Shown here in pieces: positions 53,831-62,720 of a stretch of DNA of 64,000 bases. Made by a program: the position numbers and the translations under genes. The notes under the pieces were generated by a model. The model saw only the letters and a list, made by a program, of their open reading frames with translations. It had not been told where the DNA came from and did no database searches. The stretch comes from Epibacterium sp. Ofav1-8 (GTDB taxonomy: Bacteria; Pseudomonadota; Alphaproteobacteria; Rhodobacterales; Rhodobacteraceae). How positions within the stretch are numbered: position 1 is the stretch's first letter; the number at the start of each line of letters is the position of its first letter. The DNA is taken from the NCBI RefSeq assembly GCF_022348185.1, contig NZ_JAKRFD010000015.1, positions 1-64,000 on the forward strand, written 5' to 3'.

Positions 53831-55465
53831 TCAGTGGCCGCCGAGGATACCTGTCTTCACAGAGTAATCGACCGCCAGACCGTATTCCGGGTCATCGTCA
53901 CTGTCGATCATCAGATGGCCGGCCTTGGACAGCAATTCGTGGCAATCCCGGCTCAGATGACGCAGCTGCAAGGTCTTGCCAGCCGCGGCATAGCGCCCGG
54001 CCACCGCCTCGATGGCCTGGAGCGCGGACTGGTCGACAACACGCGAGGCGGCAAAGTCCACGATCACCACATCCGGGTCGCCTTGCACATCGAACAACTC
54101 GATGAACCCGTCCGTTGACCCGAAAAACAGCGGCCCCTGGATTTCATAGACCTTGGCCCCCGCCTCGCTGACACTGTCGCGGGTGATGGCGTGAATGCGG
54201 CGGGCGTTGTTCCAGGCATAGGCCAGCGCAGACACGATGACCCCGACCACAACCGCGATCGCCAGGTCGGTCATGACGGTCACCACCGTCACCAGCACGA
54301 TCACAAAAGCGTCCATCAGCGGCACCTTGGTCATGATCTTGAAGCTGTTCCAGGCAAAGGTCCCGATCACCACCATGAACATCACCCCGACCAGGGCGGC
54401 CAGCGGGATCTGCTCGATCAGGGGCGAGGCGACAACGATGAACGCCAGCAGGAACAAGGCCGCCGCGATCGCCGCGATCCGGGTGCGCCCGCCAGAGTTC
54501 ACATTGATCATCGACTGGCCGATCATCGCACAGCCGCCCATGCCACCAAAGAAGCCGGTCACGATGTTGGAGGTCCCTTGTGCAATGCACTCCTGGCTTG
54601 CGCCGCCCCGCTTGCCGGTGATTTCACCCACCAGGTTCAGGGTCAGGAGGCTCTCGATCAGACCGATCGCCGCCAGGATCACCGCGTAGGGCAGGATGAT
54701 CTGCAAGGTTTCCCAGGTCAACGGCACCATCGGGATGTGGAACATCGGCAGCCCACCCTCGATCGAGGCCAGATCGCCGACCCGCGGCACATCAAGGCCA
54801 AAGGCGATCACGATCACCGCGGTGATGCCGATGCCAGCCAGCGGTGCCGGAATGATCTTGGTCAGTCGCGGCATTACCCAGATGATCGCCATGGTCAGCG
54901 CCACCAACGCCAGCATGGTCGCCAGTTGCGGACCGGCCAGCCACGCGCCGCCACCGGCGCCATGGCCGGTGTTTTCCACGCTCCCGGGCACCTTGAACTG
55001 ATTGAGCTGCGCCAGGAAGATCACGATCGCCAGACCGTTCACAAAGCCCAGCATCACCGGATGCGGCACCAGGCGGATGAACTTGCCCCAATGCATCACA
55101 CCGGCAATCACCTGGAAGATGCCCATCAGCACTACCGCGGCAAACAGGTATTCGACGCCGTGATCGGCCACCAGCGCCACCATCACCACCGCAAGCGCGC
55201 CGGTCGCACCAGAGATCATGCCCGGCCGCCCCCCGATCAGCGCCGTAATCAGCCCCACCAGGAACGCCGCATAAAGCCCCACCAACGGGTGCACATCGGC
55301 AACAAAGGCAAAGGCGACCGCTTCCGGCACCAGCGCCAGCGCCACGGTCAGCCCCGACAGAAGCTCGGTGCGCACGCGAGCCACGGTAAAGCCCTCGTCC
55401 TGCATGATGGAAAGATTGGGAGGAGAGATATTCTTGGCCAATAGGCCCAGTATGCCGCGTGTCAT
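53831..55465 (-). CDS. SulP-family anion transporter
   Basis: A 544-aa inner-membrane transporter with about 12 spans then a C-terminal STAS domain (about 440-540, IQGPLFFGSTDGFIELFD, VIVDFAASRVVDQSALQAIE). SulP signatures such as ALALVPEAVAFAFVADVHPL and FFGGMGGCAMIGQSMINVNS are present. Substrate is sulfate, bicarbonate or a dicarboxylate; not decidable. ATG at 55465 favoured; the ORF to 55519 adds an improbable leader. Confidence 0.9.
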   Translation of the reverse strand: MTRGILGLLAKNISPPNLSIMQDEGFTVARVRTELLSGLTVALALVPEAVAFAFVADVHPLVGLYAAFLVGLITALIGGRPGMISGATGALAVVMVALVADHGVEYLFAAVVLMGIFQVIAGVMHWGKFIRLVPHPVMLGFVNGLAIVIFLAQLNQFKVPGSVENTGHGAGGGAWLAGPQLATMLALVALTMAIIWVMPRLTKIIPAPLAGIGITAVIVIAFGLDVPRVGDLASIEGGLPMFHIPMVPLTWETLQIILPYAVILAAIGLIESLLTLNLVGEITGKRGGASQECIAQGTSNIVTGFFGGMGGCAMIGQSMINVNSGGRTRIAAIAAALFLLAFIVVASPLIEQIPLAALVGVMFMVVIGTFAWNSFKIMTKVPLMDAFVIVLVTVVTVMTDLAIAVVVGVIVSALAYAWNNARRIHAITRDSVSEAGAKVYEIQGPLFFGSTDGFIELFDVQGDPDVVIVDFAASRVVDQSALQAIEAVAGRYAAAGKTLQLRHLSRDCHELLSKAGHLMIDSDDDPEYGLAVDYSVKTGILGGH

Positions 55466-55679
55466 GCCACCAATACCTGTAAATTCGGGAAGGAAGATTT
55501 GTGCGCCTGTTAGCGCCAATGCCCCTGCGACACAAGAGATGGCCAGAAATCACCCCCTGAAACCGCGTGACCTGCGCAGTTCAGTGGCACCAAGGCGCGA
55601 ATCCGTCGGTCAAACCGCCAGCGCTGCGTCCGAGCCGAACTGCCTCTCCCACACCCGGATCACATGCCCGCTCCGCCGC

Positions 55680-55710
55680 AAAAAATTCGGGGAGCCCGAA
55701 GGCTCCCCGA
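55680..55710 (-). terminator. Terminator of the fasciclin gene
   Basis: On the minus strand GGGGAGCC-TTCG-GGCTCCCC is followed by GAATTTTTT; the loop is a stable tetraloop. Confidence 0.85.
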
Positions 55711-55753
55711 TGCCGTGAGTGAGTGGCATGATAGGAAAACGGTGGGCGCGCTG

Positions 55754-56236
55754 TTAGCTGCCCGGCATGATGACCTTGTCGATCACGTGGATGATGCCGT
55801 TCTCGGCCTCGATGTCGGCCTGGATGACCTTGGCCTCATCCACCATCGCGCCGCCGTCGATGTCGACGGTGATCTCAGCGCCTTGCACCGTGGCGGCCTT
55901 CATGCCGTCGCTCAGGTCGGACGACATCACCTTGCCCGGCACCACGTGATAGGTCAGCACGGAGATCAGCTGCTCCTTGTTTTCGGGCTTCAGCAGTTCT
56001 TCGACGGTGCCCTCCGGCAGGGCTTCAAAGGCAGCATCTGTCGGCGCAAAGACGGTGAACGGGCCGTCGCCCTTGAGCGTATCGACCAGATCAGCGGCGG
56101 TCACGGCCGCGACGAGAGTGTCGAAGTTGTCGTTGCCCGACGCGATATCGACGATGTCCTTGGACTGACCGCCCGCAAAGGCGGCAGTGGCGACGGCAAA
56201 GCTGGCAACGGTACCGAGTGCAAACTTGCGGAACAT
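55754..56236 (-). CDS. Exported fasciclin (FAS1) domain protein
   Basis: A 160-aa secreted protein. Signal peptide [20 protein letters not shown] then AGG; the single FAS1 domain has [50 protein letters not shown] and [16 protein letters not shown]1 domains mediate adhesion or ligand binding at the cell surface. GAGGAG precedes the ATG at 56236. Confidence 0.94.
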   Translation of the reverse strand: MFRKFALGTVASFAVATAAFAGGQSKDIVDIASGNDNFDTLVAAVTAADLVDTLKGDGPFTVFAPTDAAFEALPEGTVEELLKPENKEQLISVLTYHVVPGKVMSSDLSDGMKAATVQGAEITVDIDGGAMVDEAKVIQADIEAENGIIHVIDKVIMPGS

Positions 56237-56355
56237 GGTGGAACTCCTCTTGTCTCTGTCACAATGGACGTCGCGACCGCGACATCTGTAGAGCACAACG
56301 AAACAAGCTCCGATCTGGATCTGGCGGATCTTTGCCACCGCCTGTTTGACACAAG

Positions 56356-56414
56356 GGAAAAGCCCCCTAAGCCGGGGGCTGTTCAGAAATCCAGTCACAC
56401 CTGCGTGTGTGACT
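56356..56414 (-). terminator. apt terminator and adjoining hairpin
   Basis: On the minus strand the stem AGCCCCC / GGGGGCT at 56361-56380 is followed by TTTCCC. A second dyad AGTCACAC / GTGTGACT at 56393-56414 lies between it and the apt stop. Confidence 0.6.
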
Positions 56415-56451
56415 GTGATCGCCTGTGAGTGATCCGGGGGCGTTGCGGGCG

Positions 56452-56991
56452 TCAGAGCCCTTCGAACTCGCAGAGCACATGCACGTCCATCCCGAGGTTT
56501 TCGAGATGCGTGCGCCCGCCAAGTTCCGGCAGATCGATGATAAAGGAACAGGAGATGATCTCGCCGCCGAGCTTTTCGATCAGCTTGATCCCTGCACCGG
56601 CCGTGCCGCCGGTGGCCAGCAGGTCATCCACCACGAGGATTTTCTCGCCGGGCTGAATGGCGTCCTTATGCAGCTCCACCACCGCTTCGCCATACTCCAG
56701 CTTGTATTCCTGCGAGATGGTCGCGCCGGGCAGTTTGCCCTTCTTGCGCACGGGCACAAAACCAGTGCCCAACTGATGCGCGATGGCCCCGCCGAGGATA
56801 AAACCGCGGGCCTCGAGCCCCACCACCTTGTCGATGCGCTGACCGGCATAGGGGTGCAGCATCTGGTCCACCGCCATGCGGAACCCGCGCGGGTCGGCAA
56901 ACAGGGTGGTCACATCGCGAAACATGATCCCTTCGTGCGGGAAATCGACGATGGTGCGGATGTAGTCCTTGACGGTTTTCGACGTGCTCAT
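56452..56991 (-). CDS. apt: Adenine phosphoribosyltransferase
   Basis: Salvages adenine to AMP with PRPP. 179 aa. The N-terminal [40 protein letters not shown] and the PRPP motif [20 protein letters not shown] are clear. It lies not far from mtnP, which releases adenine in methionine salvage. Confidence 0.97.
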   Translation of the reverse strand: MSTSKTVKDYIRTIVDFPHEGIMFRDVTTLFADPRGFRMAVDQMLHPYAGQRIDKVVGLEARGFILGGAIAHQLGTGFVPVRKKGKLPGATISQEYKLEYGEAVVELHKDAIQPGEKILVVDDLLATGGTAGAGIKLIEKLGGEIISCSFIIDLPELGGRTHLENLGMDVHVLCEFEGL

Positions 56992-57152
56992 GGGGCGGTG
57001 GTCCCTGACTTGGCTTCCTGGATCGGTTCACATCCGACCTGGGACTGCGCCTCAAACCGCCGGACCTGTGCGGTGTGACCGAAGCACGCCCGCCGTGCAA
57101 GCGTCAACGCCCCTCAAGGGCCCGTGCGTGTCCGCGTTTGTGGCACAGCTGC

Positions 57153-57269
57153 CTATTTCCGCTTGGTCAGGTAGGTCCGGTACAGGCCTTCGGGCAGCCA
57201 TGACAGGTGACGGCGCAGCCAGTCGTGGCGACGGGTGGTCAGCAAATTTCGGGCGACATGCAGGTTCAT
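57153..57269 (-). CDS. 38-aa basic peptide, unknown function
   Basis: A 38-aa ORF from the ATG at 57269 with an excellent ribosome-binding site (GGAGAGTTCAACA). It reads MNLHVARNLLTTRRHDWL then RRHLSWLPEGLYRTYLTKRK: strongly basic, with five aromatic residues. It is divergent from the RHH-like gene at 57386 with a 116-bp spacer. Small size is the only argument against a real gene. Confidence 0.5.
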   Translation of the reverse strand: MNLHVARNLLTTRRHDWLRRHLSWLPEGLYRTYLTKRK

Positions 57270-57385
57270 TGTTGAACTCTCCTTATCGTTTACAAATACT
57301 CATGCTCGGATATGCAGCGCAAAACTGCATATGCAATGTATATACAAATCCTTGCCATCTTTCAAGGACAAGCCCCAGGACGACC

Positions 57386-57559
57386 GTGAACAAGAAGTCA
57401 AAAGAGAAGCCGTCGAAGAAGGACAGCCAGCTGGTTCTGCGGCTGGACAAGGCCGAGCGCGACGCGTTTGTGGAACTGTGCAAAGCGCTGGATACCTCGG
57501 CCGCGCGCGAGATCCGTCATTTCATGCGGGACTTCGTGAAGAAAAACAAAAAGGGCTAG
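57386..57559 (+). CDS. Small ribbon-helix-helix-like protein
   Basis: A 57-aa protein with a GTG start at 57386 after CCAGGA. A Lys-rich start is followed by SQLVLRLDKAERDAFVELCK and a helical tail (AREIRHFMRDFVKKN), which resembles RHH DNA-binding proteins. It could regulate the divergent 38-aa gene. Convergent with the membrane protein gene. Confidence 0.65.
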   Translation: MNKKSKEKPSKKDSQLVLRLDKAERDAFVELCKALDTSAAREIRHFMRDFVKKNKKG

Positions 57560-57585
57560 CGGAGCGTCAGGCCCCGCGCCAGTGG

Positions 57586-58617
57586 TCAGGCGGGACGCCG
57601 GCGATCCGTGCTCCACCGCATCAACGCCTCCAGCGGACCATGGCGAAAGGCCAGCGCCCAGACCCGCGCATAGATCGCCGATAAGACGCAGAACCCGAGG
57701 CTGTAGATCAGGATCTCTGTCGTCGTCAGGCTGCCCCCCAAGAGGCCCAGCGCCTCCAGTAGTCCCATCCCGAACAGGATGTGAAAGATATAGAGGCTGA
57801 GTGCCTGCCGCCCCGGTGCCGTGAGCCATGCGCCCAACCCGGCGCGCTCTAGCACGGGGGCACATAGAAGCACCGCCCCAAGCGCGGCTGCCGCGCTGCC
57901 GCTGGCCGCGACAAGATAGGTCGGGCCCGGCGGGATCATCGCGGTGTCGAACAGCGGCAGCAGCTCCGGATCGGAGACCAGTTGCCCCGGGATCGCGCCC
58001 AGGCCGGCTGCCAAAAGGCCAAGACCCAGCATGCGCAACTGCACCCGCCGGTCGGCCAGATCCAGACGCCCAAGCCAGAGACCAAAGAGAAGGAACGCCA
58101 ACCAGGGGAGTACCGGATGCCAACCGTTGAAGAAGGAATGCATCAGGAATCCGGGGAAGGTCCAGAACCCGGTGTACTCCAGACTGTCCCAATCCCAGTT
58201 CTGGTCGTAGTCAAGCCCGGCGTGGATGGCCACGCTTGCGATCAGCAGGGCAACGATCACGCCCCAGATCACCGGCCCGGACGCGCGCAGGAAGGGCAGC
58301 GCACAGAGGAAATAGAGCGCGTAGAAATGCAGGATGTCGGCCTCGAAGATCAACAGGTTCAACAGGCCCGCCCCCATCAGGAAGGCCGCCCGTTTCACCA
58401 TGGTGACCGCATCCGGACGCCCAAGCGCCAATCCCACGCCCGCCAGCACCACAAACAGGGCCGCCGCGCGCCCTTCCAGCGCGTTGGTGATCAGCGAGGG
58501 CAGGTCCGCGGCGGGCTGAACTTCGGCCGCCAGTCGGAAATTCACCAGCACCATGCCGCAATAGGCCAGGAACCGTGCCATATCGATCCCGGTCAATCGC
58601 GCACCTGTGCGGGTCAT
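57586..58617 (-). CDS. DUF418/DUF1624-type membrane protein
   Basis: A 343-aa integral membrane protein with about ten spans. LTGIDMARFLAYCGMVLVNF at the N-terminus has the RxxxxD/E-like first helix of acyltransferase-related membrane families, and PGRQALSLYIFHILFGMG the C-terminal signature of DUF418-type proteins. Its function is unknown; acyl transfer to a surface molecule is conceivable. Confidence 0.75.
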   Translation of the reverse strand: MTRTGARLTGIDMARFLAYCGMVLVNFRLAAEVQPAADLPSLITNALEGRAAALFVVLAGVGLALGRPDAVTMVKRAAFLMGAGLLNLLIFEADILHFYALYFLCALPFLRASGPVIWGVIVALLIASVAIHAGLDYDQNWDWDSLEYTGFWTFPGFLMHSFFNGWHPVLPWLAFLLFGLWLGRLDLADRRVQLRMLGLGLLAAGLGAIPGQLVSDPELLPLFDTAMIPPGPTYLVAASGSAAAALGAVLLCAPVLERAGLGAWLTAPGRQALSLYIFHILFGMGLLEALGLLGGSLTTTEILIYSLGFCVLSAIYARVWALAFRHGPLEALMRWSTDRRRPA

Positions 58618-58751
58618 TCCGACGCCCTCCCTGCGTTTGGAAACAGTTCAACCTGTCCTTAACAAAGGAACGAGGGGCGTGGAATGAAAGATGGGCACGG
58701 AAATTTTTCCTGCCCACCCGGGATCTTGAGCGATACTGTTGCCCGTTGGCG

Positions 58752-59627
58752 TCAGCCCAGCACGCGTCCGGCGACCGCGTCGAGCTTGGCCAGCAGCGCC
58801 GGGTCGCGCTTGTCCGGTGCCGTCATGATGGCATGCTCCAGCGCCCGGTCACAGCCGTGCGGACAGGGGGCGCGGTCGGCCCCAAGGCGTGCGGGCAGCC
58901 CCTTGACCAGCGCCCGGCCCTTGTCGGAGTTGCCTTGCAAGGTGGCGATGATCTCGGTGATGTCCACGGCGCCATGATCCGGGTGCCAGCTGTCATAGTC
59001 GGTGACCATGGCGATCGAGGCATAGCAAAGCTCCGCCTCACGGGCGAGCTTGGCCTCGGGCATATTGGTCATGCCGATCACATCGGCGCCCCAGACATCG
59101 CGGTACATCTTCGATTCCGCCATCGAGGAGAACTGCGGCCCCTCCATCGCCAGATAGGTGCCGCCCCGATGCACGGTGATTCCGGCGGCGCGGGCCGCGT
59201 CCTCGCAGGCATCCCCCAACCGGGGGCAGGTTGGATGCGCCACCGAAACATGGGCAACACAGCCGGAGGAGAAGAAGCTTTTGTCGCGCGCAAACGTCCG
59301 GTCGATGAACTGGTCCACGATCACAAAATCCCCCGGCGCCATCGTCTCGCGGAAGGACCCGCAGGCGGAGACCGAAATCACGTCGGTCGCACCGATCCGC
59401 TTGAGCGCGTCGATATTGGCGCGGTAGGGCACATCGGTCGGCGCATGCACATGCCCGCGCCCGTGTCGCGGCAAAAAGGCCATTTTCACGCCGTCGAAGC
59501 GTCCGGTCAGGATGTCATCCGAAGCGGTGCCCCAGGGGCTGTCGACGCGACGCCATTCGGCCCCCTCCAGCCCGTCGATATCATAGATGCCGGAGCCGCC
59601 GATCACGGCGATCATGGTCTCTGTCAT
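58752..59627 (-). CDS. mtnP: S-methyl-5'-thioadenosine phosphorylase
   Basis: Phosphorolyses MTA to adenine and MTR-1-P, in polyamine by-product salvage. 291 aa. IAVIGGSGIYDIDGLEGAEW, LPRHGRGHVHAPTDVPYRAN, SACGSFRETMAPGDFVIVDQ, YLAMEGPQFSSMAESKMYRD and VIGMTNMPEAKLAREAELCY are those of the trimeric MTAP family. AGGAGAGATCCAA precedes the start at 59627. Confidence 0.97.
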   Translation of the reverse strand: MTETMIAVIGGSGIYDIDGLEGAEWRRVDSPWGTASDDILTGRFDGVKMAFLPRHGRGHVHAPTDVPYRANIDALKRIGATDVISVSACGSFRETMAPGDFVIVDQFIDRTFARDKSFFSSGCVAHVSVAHPTCPRLGDACEDAARAAGITVHRGGTYLAMEGPQFSSMAESKMYRDVWGADVIGMTNMPEAKLAREAELCYASIAMVTDYDSWHPDHGAVDITEIIATLQGNSDKGRALVKGLPARLGADRAPCPHGCDRALEHAIMTAPDKRDPALLAKLDAVAGRVLG

Positions 59628-59764
59628 TTGGATCTCTCCTGCCGGTGTTTCTCGACCTATGGCCGAGCGGGGCGCGGTTTGGCAAGCGGCTGTTGCACCG
59701 AGCAAGGGATTTTACCGCAGGTGCCCGGCCCGCAGGCGGGGCACCGCCGCACCGCCGTGTTGCG

Positions 59765-61180
59765 CTAGGCGACCACCGCGCCGGGATTCATGATCCCATG
59801 CGGGTCCAGCGCCGTTTTGATGCCGCGCATGGCGGCCAGCTTTACCGGGTCGCCATACCGTTCCAGATCCGCGACCTTGAGGCGCCCGATCCCGTGTTCC
59901 GCGCTCATGGAGCCGCCATAGTCATGGACAAGATCATGGATGATGCGTTTGACCTCTGCACGCAGGGGCTCGTATTCCGCACGCGACCGCCCTGCCCCCG
60001 GAAAGACGTTGTAATGCAGGTTGCCATCCCCCAGATGACCAAAACAGTTGATCCGGAGCGAGGCATCCAGCTCTGCAATGGCCGTCCAGCCGGCGGGGAT
60101 GAAATCCGGGATACGCGATATCGGCACGGAGATGTCATGGCTCGACACCGAACCGATCAGCCGGTTGGCCTCGGGGATATGCTCACGCAGGGCCCAGAGC
60201 GCCTGACGCTGCGCTTCTGACTGCGCGATGACGCCATCGGTGGCAAGGCCCGCGTCCATCGCGAGACCAAAGAGATCGGCCAGCGCGTCCTCGGCGTTCT
60301 GCCCCTTGCCGAGGCCAAGCTCGATCAGCACGCACCAGTCCGGGCGGGGATCGAACGGCTGGCGCAGATCCGGCAGTTTCTCGGCCAGAAAATCCAGCCC
60401 CTGACGATGGATCAGCTCAAAGGCGCTGACCGCCTCGCCCACGGCATCCCGCGCCAGCGCCAGCAGCGCCACCGCCGCAGAGGAGTCGGGCACGGTGAAA
60501 ATCGCCGTGCCGGCATTGGCGGGAATGGGCGAGAGCTTCAGCGCCGCAGCGGTAATGACACCCAGCGTGCCCTCCGCTCCGATCAGCAGATTGCGCAGAT
60601 CATAGCCGGTGTTGTCTTTCCTCAGCCGCGACAGGCCATGCCAGATCTCGCCCGTGGGCAGGACCGCCTCCAGCCCCAGGCAAAGATCGCGCGCATTGCC
60701 GTAGCGCAACACGTTGACGCCGCCCGCATTGGTCGCAAGGTTGCCACCGATCTGGGCCGTGCCTTCGGCCGCAAGCGACAGAGGGAACAGACGCCCCGCG
60801 TCGGAGGCCGCCGCCTGCACCTCCGCCAGCACCGCGCCTGCCTCGGCGATGAGCACGTTTTCCTCCGGATAGACCGCGCGAATGCTCCGCATCCGTTCAA
60901 GCGACAACAGCAGCGGCGCGGGCCCCTCGGGCATCACCTGCCCGCCAACCAATCCGGTGCCGCCGCCATAGGGCACCACCCCCACGTGCGCGTCATGCGC
61001 GGCGCGGATGATCTCTGCCACCTCCTGCGTGGTGCGTGGCAAGGCCACCGCCGTCGCTTGCCCCGTGTAGCGGCCACGCGGTTCCTCAAGGTAGCGCGCC
61101 TCCGGTCGGCGGAGCGTATCGGCGGGCAGACGGGCAGACAGGGCATCAAGAAAGTCGGGATCGGCAGGGTTCAATGTCAT
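59765..61180 (-). CDS. FAD-linked oxidase (D-lactate/glycolate dehydrogenase-like)
   Basis: A 471-aa FAD_binding_4 / FAD-oxidase_C protein. The FAD site VVPYGGGTGLVGGQVMPEGP, the central ATNAGGVNVLRYGNARDLCL and the C-terminal INCFGHLGDGNLHYNVFPG and GSMSAEHGIGRLK are the family marks. It oxidises a 2-hydroxy acid; which one is not shown. Start ATG at 61180 chosen over the longer ORF. Confidence 0.92.
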   Translation of the reverse strand: MTLNPADPDFLDALSARLPADTLRRPEARYLEEPRGRYTGQATAVALPRTTQEVAEIIRAAHDAHVGVVPYGGGTGLVGGQVMPEGPAPLLLSLERMRSIRAVYPEENVLIAEAGAVLAEVQAAASDAGRLFPLSLAAEGTAQIGGNLATNAGGVNVLRYGNARDLCLGLEAVLPTGEIWHGLSRLRKDNTGYDLRNLLIGAEGTLGVITAAALKLSPIPANAGTAIFTVPDSSAAVALLALARDAVGEAVSAFELIHRQGLDFLAEKLPDLRQPFDPRPDWCVLIELGLGKGQNAEDALADLFGLAMDAGLATDGVIAQSEAQRQALWALREHIPEANRLIGSVSSHDISVPISRIPDFIPAGWTAIAELDASLRINCFGHLGDGNLHYNVFPGAGRSRAEYEPLRAEVKRIIHDLVHDYGGSMSAEHGIGRLKVADLERYGDPVKLAAMRGIKTALDPHGIMNPGAVVA

Positions 61181-61229
61181 AGCCACTGCATCCGAAATCC
61201 GCACAGCAAAGGCAAGTCCCTTGGACGGA

Positions 61230-62063
61230 TCACGGCGCGGCGGCCAGAAACGCGGGCCGCAGAACATAGACCGTGGGCCGGTCCGGCAGGCTGCGCAGGG
61301 AGACCACAAGCTCCGGGCCCTTAACGCGTTCGATCACATAGCTTTCTCCGATGCGGCTGAGGAAGCGTTCCAGCGTGACCTCGCCAAACCAATGCATCGG
61401 GATCACCACCGAGGACCGCAGCCGCCCCAGCACTTCGAGCATCTCCGGCAATGGCAGCGTGGTGCCGCCATCAACCGCCGCCATCACCACATCAAGCCGG
61501 CCGAGGGCCGCAAACTGCGCCGGCGTGGGCACGTGATGCAGATGTCCAAGATGGCCGATGCACAGGCCCGCAACCTCGAACACAAAGATGGAATTGCCAT
61601 TGGGCTCCACCCCGCTGCCGGACCGGATGTCGGTAGAGACATTGCGGATCAGCATCTCGTCCAGGTCCAGATGGTGGTCGATGCCCTCGCCAAAGGCGCC
61701 CCAGCCCCTCAGCACATGCGGGATCGCAGGGTCCGGAAATTCGGTCCAATGGGTGCCATGGGCATGGTTCATGGTGACCACATCGGGGATCAGCGGCGCG
61801 GTCCCGATAAAGCCCGTGAAATCCGTGACGACATTCAGCCCACCGGCGGTCTGGATCAGAAAGGACGCATGGTCGATATAATGGATCCGCACGGAGGCGC
61901 TATCGGGCAACGGATCCTGCCAACTGGCCTGATGCAGATAGTCTATCCCGGGCGCGGCTTCCGCCAGCGCAATACAATGGCTGGCACGACGCTCCTGAGC
62001 GGAGACCGCACCAGCCAAGACGGCCAGGCCAGCCGTGAGCACACACCAAAACATCACTCGCAT
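61230..62063 (-). CDS. Exported MBL-fold metallo-hydrolase
   Basis: A 277-aa protein with an N-terminal signal peptide (MRVMFWCVLTAGLAVLAGAV). The UlaG/RomA-like MBL fold shows IHYIDHASFLIQTAGGLNVV, a variant metal motif NHAHGTHWTEF, GHLGHLHHVP and PMHWFGEVTLERF. The HxHxDH motif reads H-A-H-G-T-H, so the usual Asp is missing. Substrate unknown. Confidence 0.85.
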   Translation of the reverse strand: MRVMFWCVLTAGLAVLAGAVSAQERRASHCIALAEAAPGIDYLHQASWQDPLPDSASVRIHYIDHASFLIQTAGGLNVVTDFTGFIGTAPLIPDVVTMNHAHGTHWTEFPDPAIPHVLRGWGAFGEGIDHHLDLDEMLIRNVSTDIRSGSGVEPNGNSIFVFEVAGLCIGHLGHLHHVPTPAQFAALGRLDVVMAAVDGGTTLPLPEMLEVLGRLRSSVVIPMHWFGEVTLERFLSRIGESYVIERVKGPELVVSLRSLPDRPTVYVLRPAFLAAAP

Positions 62064-62129
62064 TCTTCTGGTTTAGGTCGATTGCGCTCCGGGTCACGCA
62101 AAAAACGTGCTGTACGGGTCTAAAAGACC

Positions 62130-62720
62130 TCAGGCCTGCCCCACCATGGTCTTGCCCCGGCGATCATTGCGCAGCGCGGCATAGAGCACATGGGTGCGCC
62201 AGCGCCCGTTGATCTGGAGATAGGACTGCGCCACGCCTTCGTATTTGAAACCGGAACGTTCCAGGAGCCCGCGAGAGGCGGCGTTCTCCGGCAGGCAGGC
62301 GGCCTCGATCCGGCTCAGGTCCAGGCGGGTAAAGGCATGGTGGACCACCGCACCGATGGCCTCGCGCATGTAGCCCCGACGGGAAAACTGCGTGCCGGTC
62401 CAATAGCCGATGGTGCCTGCCATGGCCGGACCGCGCCGGATATTATCCAGCGTGATGGCCCCGACCAGATGGTCATCCTCGCGCCGGATCAGGAACAGCG
62501 GCAGGGCCGACCCCTGTGCAATGGACCGCTTGGCCCAGTAGACCCGGTTGGTAAAGGACTTGCGGCTGAGGTGATCGGGCGACCAGGCTGGTTCCCACGG
62601 AACCAGGTGATCTTTGCTCTGCTGACGCAGAAAGGCCCAGTACCGGAAATCCGCGTGCACCGGCGGGCGGAGCGTCAGACGCTCCGTCTCCAGTTTCACC
62701 GTCCGGCGGGCCAGAAGCAT
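62130..62720 (-). CDS. GNAT N-acetyltransferase (RimJ-like)
   Basis: A 196-aa acetyltransferase with LETERLTLRPPVHADFRYW at the N-terminus, IGYWTGTQFSRRGYMREAIG as the acetyl-CoA loop and ASRGLLERSGFKYEGVAQSY as the C-terminal motif of RimJ/RimL-type proteins. It may acetylate ribosomal proteins. Its ATG overlaps the M16 protease stop (TGATG), so they are co-translated. Confidence 0.92.
   Translation of the reverse strand: MLLARRTVKLETERLTLRPPVHADFRYWAFLRQQSKDHLVPWEPAWSPDHLSRKSFTNRVYWAKRSIAQGSALPLFLIRREDDHLVGAITLDNIRRGPAMAGTIGYWTGTQFSRRGYMREAIGAVVHHAFTRLDLSRIEAACLPENAASRGLLERSGFKYEGVAQSYLQINGRWRTHVLYAALRNDRRGKTMVGQA

Noticed and set aside
54191-55444. A 417-codon open frame on the plus strand
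   Set aside because: Antisense to the SulP transporter; composition is that of a reversed membrane protein gene.
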